64,000 bases of DNA from Lepidurus packardi (Eukaryota > Arthropoda > Branchiopoda > Notostraca > Triopsidae): NCBI GenBank assembly GCA_023053545.1, contig JAKZAN010000007.1, forward strand, positions 1,550,001 to 1,614,000, given 5' to 3'. The position numbers were made by a program, and so were the translations under genes. Shown in pieces: positions 59,201-64,000 of the stretch (positions within the stretch are counted from its first letter, which is position 1; every line of letters begins with the position of its first letter). The notes under the pieces were generated by a model that saw only the letters and a list, made by a program, of their open reading frames with translations, did not search any database and was not told the origin of the DNA.

Positions 59201-62200
59201 TTACAACGCGCTTGGCGACGTTGGAAAGCTCGACAGCAGTTGAAGAGTCTGCATGATCCAAATCATCCGTCCGTAAAAGTGATTCGAAAATTTCTTCATC
59301 TTTTGGACTTGGATGCTGAAGACTTGGAGGAAGAAATCCGAGTTCAGGATTTACGTGGCACCGTGGTCCAGACCATCCGACGAAACCAAGAGCTGGAAAA
59401 GGACTTGAATGCTATGGACATCAAGATTGGCTTACTTGTGCGCAATCAGATCACTTTGAAGGTATAATGTAACTGGACGTGTTACCTCCTGATTAAGCTA
59501 AAACAAAGATGGTTAATTAGGACGTCGTGGCCCATGGACATAAACTTAAACGCCAAGCTGGTATGAAAGAAGATCGCGGGAGCACTTTAAACCGTGCCAA
59601 GAACGAAAAGGAACCTGGTCGTCTTTCAATCGGCTTGTTGGCTATGACCAAAGCTGGAAGAGAGAAATTGGAATCATATCAACATTTATTTTACCTTTTA
59701 CAAGTAAGTGGATTGGTGTTTTTGCATATCACGATCTTGAAAGTGATTTTCGTTTTCAGACAAAGCCGATGTATTTAGCCAAACTGGTGTTCTGTTTGCC
59801 AGCCAGTAAAACGACCAAGTTCCTGGAACGAGCTGTGCTCACGTTGTATAATTATGGGTCCAATTTGCGTGAAGAGTATCTACTGCTCAAATTGTTTCGT
59901 ACAGCGCTGAGCGAGGAGATACGGTAAAAAAAAGAAAAAAATTTAGCACAGTTCGTGTGCTTAAAAAAAGATATCGATATTTTAGGATGCGTGTAAATTC
60001 CTTGAGTGATTTGGCAAGTGGAAATCCTCTTGTTATCAAGCTTATCGTAAACTACAACCGTAATGGCCACGGTTTGGCCTTACTAAGGAATATGTTAGGG
60101 CCTCTGGTGAAGCGTGTCATCGAAGAAAGGGATTTGTATATAAATACTAATCCTGTTGAGGTCTACAAAGCTTGGATCAATCAAATGGAGTCCGAAACAG
60201 GCAAACCAAGGTAAACTGAAACATGCTGTTTAAGTCATGTAACAAACTTTCTTCTCTTATATATTGTATTTAGTGGAATGCCTTATGAGGTTACCATGAG
60301 CGAAGCCTTGGAACAACCAGAAGTTAAAAGACGTTTAGCACATTCCATCTTGGTGTTACAAAAGCTCACTCGAACTTTCTTGGAATCGATTACATCGTCT
60401 ATCCATCAACTACCTTATGGAATGCTTTATATGGCCCGTGTTTTGGCAGAAGCTTTGCGTGAAAAGTTTTCTCCCTGTCCGGAAAAGGATGTCTTGAAAA
60501 CTGTCGGGCATTTGCTTTATTACCGTTTCATAAATTCCGCTATCGTAGCACCGGATGCTTTTGATATTGTGCAGATGGAAGCAGATAGGGGATTAACGGA
60601 TGACCAACGTAGAAATTTGGGGAATATTGCTAAGATGCTCCAGTTTGCTGCGTCCAAAAAAGGGGTAAGTACCTTCGACATTCAGCATAAGCACACAGTC
60701 TACTCCTGAAAATGATTATCCTGTATAGTTTGGCGACGAATCACCGCATTTAATGTGTTTGAACTCTTTTATTATCGAATGTCACGAAGTTTTCAAAGGC
60801 TTTTTCCGCGCTTGCACAGAAGTTGCGGAGCCGGAACAAGAATTCGGCATGGATGAATACACGGAAGCCACTTTAATTACAAAACCGAGTATCTACATAT
60901 CTATTCAAGTAGTCTCGTATTGCAAACTGTACAAAAATGGAAGAATTTAATCGTGGTATTTTGACAGGAACTCTGCGACACACATCAGTTGCTAGTGGAC
61001 TTTGAAGAAAGCGTTGCACCGGACCCACATGATCCTTTGCGATCCATTCTCGAAGATTTGGGCGGAAGGCCAACGTTGGGAGATTTACTAGGGGAAGATG
61101 TGTCTGAAATTGAATTACAGGACTTGGCCCAAACTGAAATTGTGTTATCGCTGACGAACAAATTTCAACTTTCCTCGGAAGATTTGCAAGCCAAAGCAAG
61201 TCTACTTTTCGCAACGTAACCTCGATATTAATTGCCAACATAATCAGATTCGTATAACTTTATAAAAACTCTTAGGACGAAGCAACTTTTGATTCGTTTA
61301 ATTACCTGTTCAAGTGCCAATACTGTTGCGGGCATCTTGAGTGAGCCCGTGACTGCCCAGCAACAGAAAGAGTACGGAACTTTAGTGAGCCGCTTGGCCG
61401 AGCATGATAGGACGGTTCTAGAGAATCCCACTTTTCTATCCAGGCAGCCGTCTTTCTTGCGAGATTATAAGTAAAAATCTTACGAAGCATATGGAAGCTT
61501 AATTGTTTGTGAGGTACTAGGATGCCCTTGGAAGAGCTGAAGCGAAAAGTATGGAAGAATCTATGCCAGCTGGAGGATGAGGGTCGAGTTACCCGTCACA
61601 ACGATTACTTGGCTCTGCTGCAGCATATTGCCACGGACATCCTACATTGGCGCAAGCACAGGCAAATAAGAGCGCAAGTAAAGATGAGTCAATTTCTCTC
61701 GCTTATTGAGGCTAAGTGTCAATACTTTTAACAGGAATTGCACCGCTTGTTGCTGACAAATCAATCTCTCAATGAGAAAACGGAGTTTTTCCAGGCACAA
61801 GTAGAATCATATCACGTGTATTTACAAGCTTGCTTGAATAATTTGGGAGCTGCATCTTCCCGAAAGTACACTTGAGTTCTAATTCTACTGCAATTCTGTT
61901 TACATAATTGTGAATTTTAGGCGAAGTTTTGGAACACTGCCTGGCGGACCTGGTGGAAAACGTGCGGTACCAACTTTAGCTCGTCCCAAGGGAGTCTTGC
62001 GTTACGGGGCGATCAAATTGCAAGCCAAAGGAGTGTTGCTTGAGATTGAAGGCATGGATCAATCACGGTACAAATCAGTTCTGTTCGAGATATCGCCCGC
62101 GCAAGAAAACGGCAGGTTTAATGTTACTGTACAGCTTATGGGTCTCAGCTTAACAACGGTGGAAATCGACATCCAGGTAAAATTGGCGCTCTTACAGGAT

Positions 62201-62357
62201 ATATCAGATCGTAATTATTGATTCATTTCTGGTATCGCAGAATTTGCTTCAACTGCAATATGAAGGTGTAGCGGTTTTTAACTTGTGTGGAAGAGCCAAA
62301 GTGAATGTGAACCTCTTACTTTACCTTTTACAAACCAAATTTTACACTAAAAAGTAA
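56280..62357 (+). CDS. IQGAP: IQGAP, Rac/Cdc42 effector and cytoskeletal scaffold
   Basis: Nineteen exons join in frame to about 1638 residues (human IQGAP1 1657): 56280-56365, 56464-56698, 56786-56930, 56995-58314, 58394-58686, 58747-58917, 58965-59105, 59183-59461, 59521-59703, 59760-59923, 59986-60210, 60274-60664, 60729-60908, 60968-61215, 61276-61470, 61521-61677, 61735-61865, 61921-62176, 62241-62357. Domains in order: calponin homology about 28-140 (ELEEALRNGVYLAKLGH), coiled-coil repeats to 640, a degenerate WW near 652-684 (RDVWVGHRLL, IAWQQPE), three IQ motifs near 716, 747 and 802 (LVKLQALCRGFL), the GAP-related domain about 930-1300 (LLYYRFINSAIVAPDAFDI), and the RasGAP C-terminal domain to the end. 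As in the family, the GAP domain lacks a catalytic arginine finger, so it binds Rac/Cdc42-GTP without hydrolysing it. Start was set at MRLTAEEMDERR; an upstream exon is possible. Confidence 0.97.
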
Positions 62358-62725
62358 TATAATTGCTGAAAGTTTTCCATGGTTCAGGGTTCCATATTTA
62401 ATTCAATCAGTTAAGTTATCATTATGCCGCTCGTCATGTATTGTAACAATAATATAGCCACATTTTTCTCAGCTATTTGTCAATCGTTACCCATAAAAAA
62501 TGAAATTATAGGCTTGAACGGTTTTACACATTTTTGTTTTCTACTTCCTATTTCGCGCCGACTGCAATAAACTGCGAACTGCAGTTTGAACCTGTTCCCT
62601 ACTTCAATGTTTCAAATATGTCAGTTCTGGGGTTCGCGATTCAGATTATATCCAGAAACAAACCTAAAAAACGTAAACAGTATACGAGAGTGACAAAAAA
62701 TAAGCGACAATACTAAAATAGAGGA

Positions 62726-63239
<514 letters not shown>

Positions 63240-63415
63240 TACGTATTTGTCCCAATGATAAGTTGTGGCTTCATACAATGTGTATTTGCGTTCCTTTTGG
63301 GAAATTATAATGCGTTTTTCTCCCAGTTGCGACATTGTAGCTCACAATTTCTAAATCTTGGTGTAACTATACATGACTGAAAAACGACACCGAAAAACGA
63401 CACATCCGTGGCATG

Positions 63416-63996
63416 TTAGAAAAGTGAATAGAAACTTATGCTTCGGCTATCCTTTGAACTACTGAAGCTTTTCGAAGACTTTTCTTTGGTGGAGGATTTA
63501 GATCCTTTACCTTTACCGGAAAATGCTAAGTGATACAAAAAGTTAGATTGGTCTACGTACTAGTACAAAATATACCTTTCCATTTTTCAGTACTAACTTC
63601 CTCTTCATCATCGTCACTCTTTGGTGGGGGTGGCGTTTGCTGTAGATAAGGGGCAAAATAGGAAGCCCAGAACGAAGGTGGAGGGAATACAGCCACGTAA
63701 GAAGGCTTATCAAGAGTATTGCTGCCATCTACCACCTGGGTGGCCGCTGTTACTACTGCTTCGGCTTTCACGTCTTCGTCTTTCTCCACACTTCTCGATG
63801 CGATTTGATTAGCAGGTGGAATAGGTACAGTAGCTGCTGTTTGTGCAGCTAGCTTTGCTTGAAGGGCCGTAATTCGGTTTTCAAGCGCACTTTCAATCTT
63901 CGTACCTACTGGACCTTCCAAGTTTTCCGAAACCCAGGATTTCATTCCACCCAAAAGTGCGGCAAACTCATCAGGAGCAAGACGCTTCTCGGCTAC
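63416..63996 (-). CDS. Unidentified protein, C-terminal part
   Basis: The window holds the last two exons, 63996-63576 and 63525-63416 on the minus strand, joined in phase 1; the gene continues beyond the right edge. A splice acceptor (ATAG) lies at 64000-63997. The readable protein includes DEFAALLGGMKSWVSENLEG, then IESALENRITALQAKLAAQ (likely a coiled coil), an alanine-rich linker, VFPPPSFWASYFAPYLQQ and TPPPPKSDDDEEEVSTEKWK. The last exon gives a serine/lysine-rich tail in the frame set by the splice (SGKGKGSKSSTKEKSSKSF). I do not recognise the family. The last exon is open in a second frame as well, so the terminus is uncertain. It is tail-to-tail with the SREK1IP1-like gene, 176 bases apart. 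Confidence 0.6.
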
Positions 63997-64000
63997 CTAT

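Overview
This is nuclear DNA from an arthropod. It has multi-exon genes with very short introns (mostly 50-70 bases, GT-AG), a Dpr receptor gene, two DIP/lachesin-type Ig genes, and animal housekeeping genes (SKIC3, UBAP1, SMN, IQGAP, SREK1IP1). The compact introns and gene set fit a pancrustacean, perhaps a branchiopod such as Daphnia; that placement is an inference. Exon joins below were made by reading splice sites and keeping the reading frame; no transcript data were available.

Layout. 1-7300 is repeat-rich: an 81-base minisatellite, a degenerate long-period repeat and homopolymer runs, with no gene I recognise. 7301-13913 is a DNA transposon of the CMC/EnSpm (CACTA-like) type that looks complete. 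It has terminal inverted repeats, a 10-copy 20-base subterminal repeat, a four-exon transposase on the minus strand (957 aa, unbroken) and a divergent seven-coding-exon gene on the plus strand (449 aa, unbroken) ending in a BEN-like domain. About 14036-14399 is a frameshifted LINE tail. 14772-19606 is SKIC3 (TTC37). 20453-23805 is a Dpr-type two-Ig gene. 24549-26786 is UBAP1. 28125-29844 is an SLC46-type transporter. 30073-about 30979 is SMN. 33730-38430 (plus) and 39242-42585 (minus) are two tail-to-tail DIP/lachesin paralogues. About 11.7 kb without a recognisable gene follows. 54327-56057 (minus) is a secreted TULIP/group-7-allergen-like protein, head-to-head with IQGAP (56280-62357, plus). 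62726-63239 is a zinc-knuckle SREK1IP1 homologue, and 63416-63996 is the 3' part of an unidentified minus-strand gene.

The genes do not form an operon-like unit. Two features tie parts together. The transposon carries both its catalytic gene and a putative DNA-binding partner, with dense repeats at its ends that could be their targets. And one Dpr gene (receptor) lies within about 10-16 kb of two DIP genes (its partner family). The most unusual objects are the apparently intact two-gene transposon, the Dpr-DIP neighbourhood, an optional signal peptide in the Dpr gene, GC-AG introns, and a stop-free 63-base intron in the TULIP gene.
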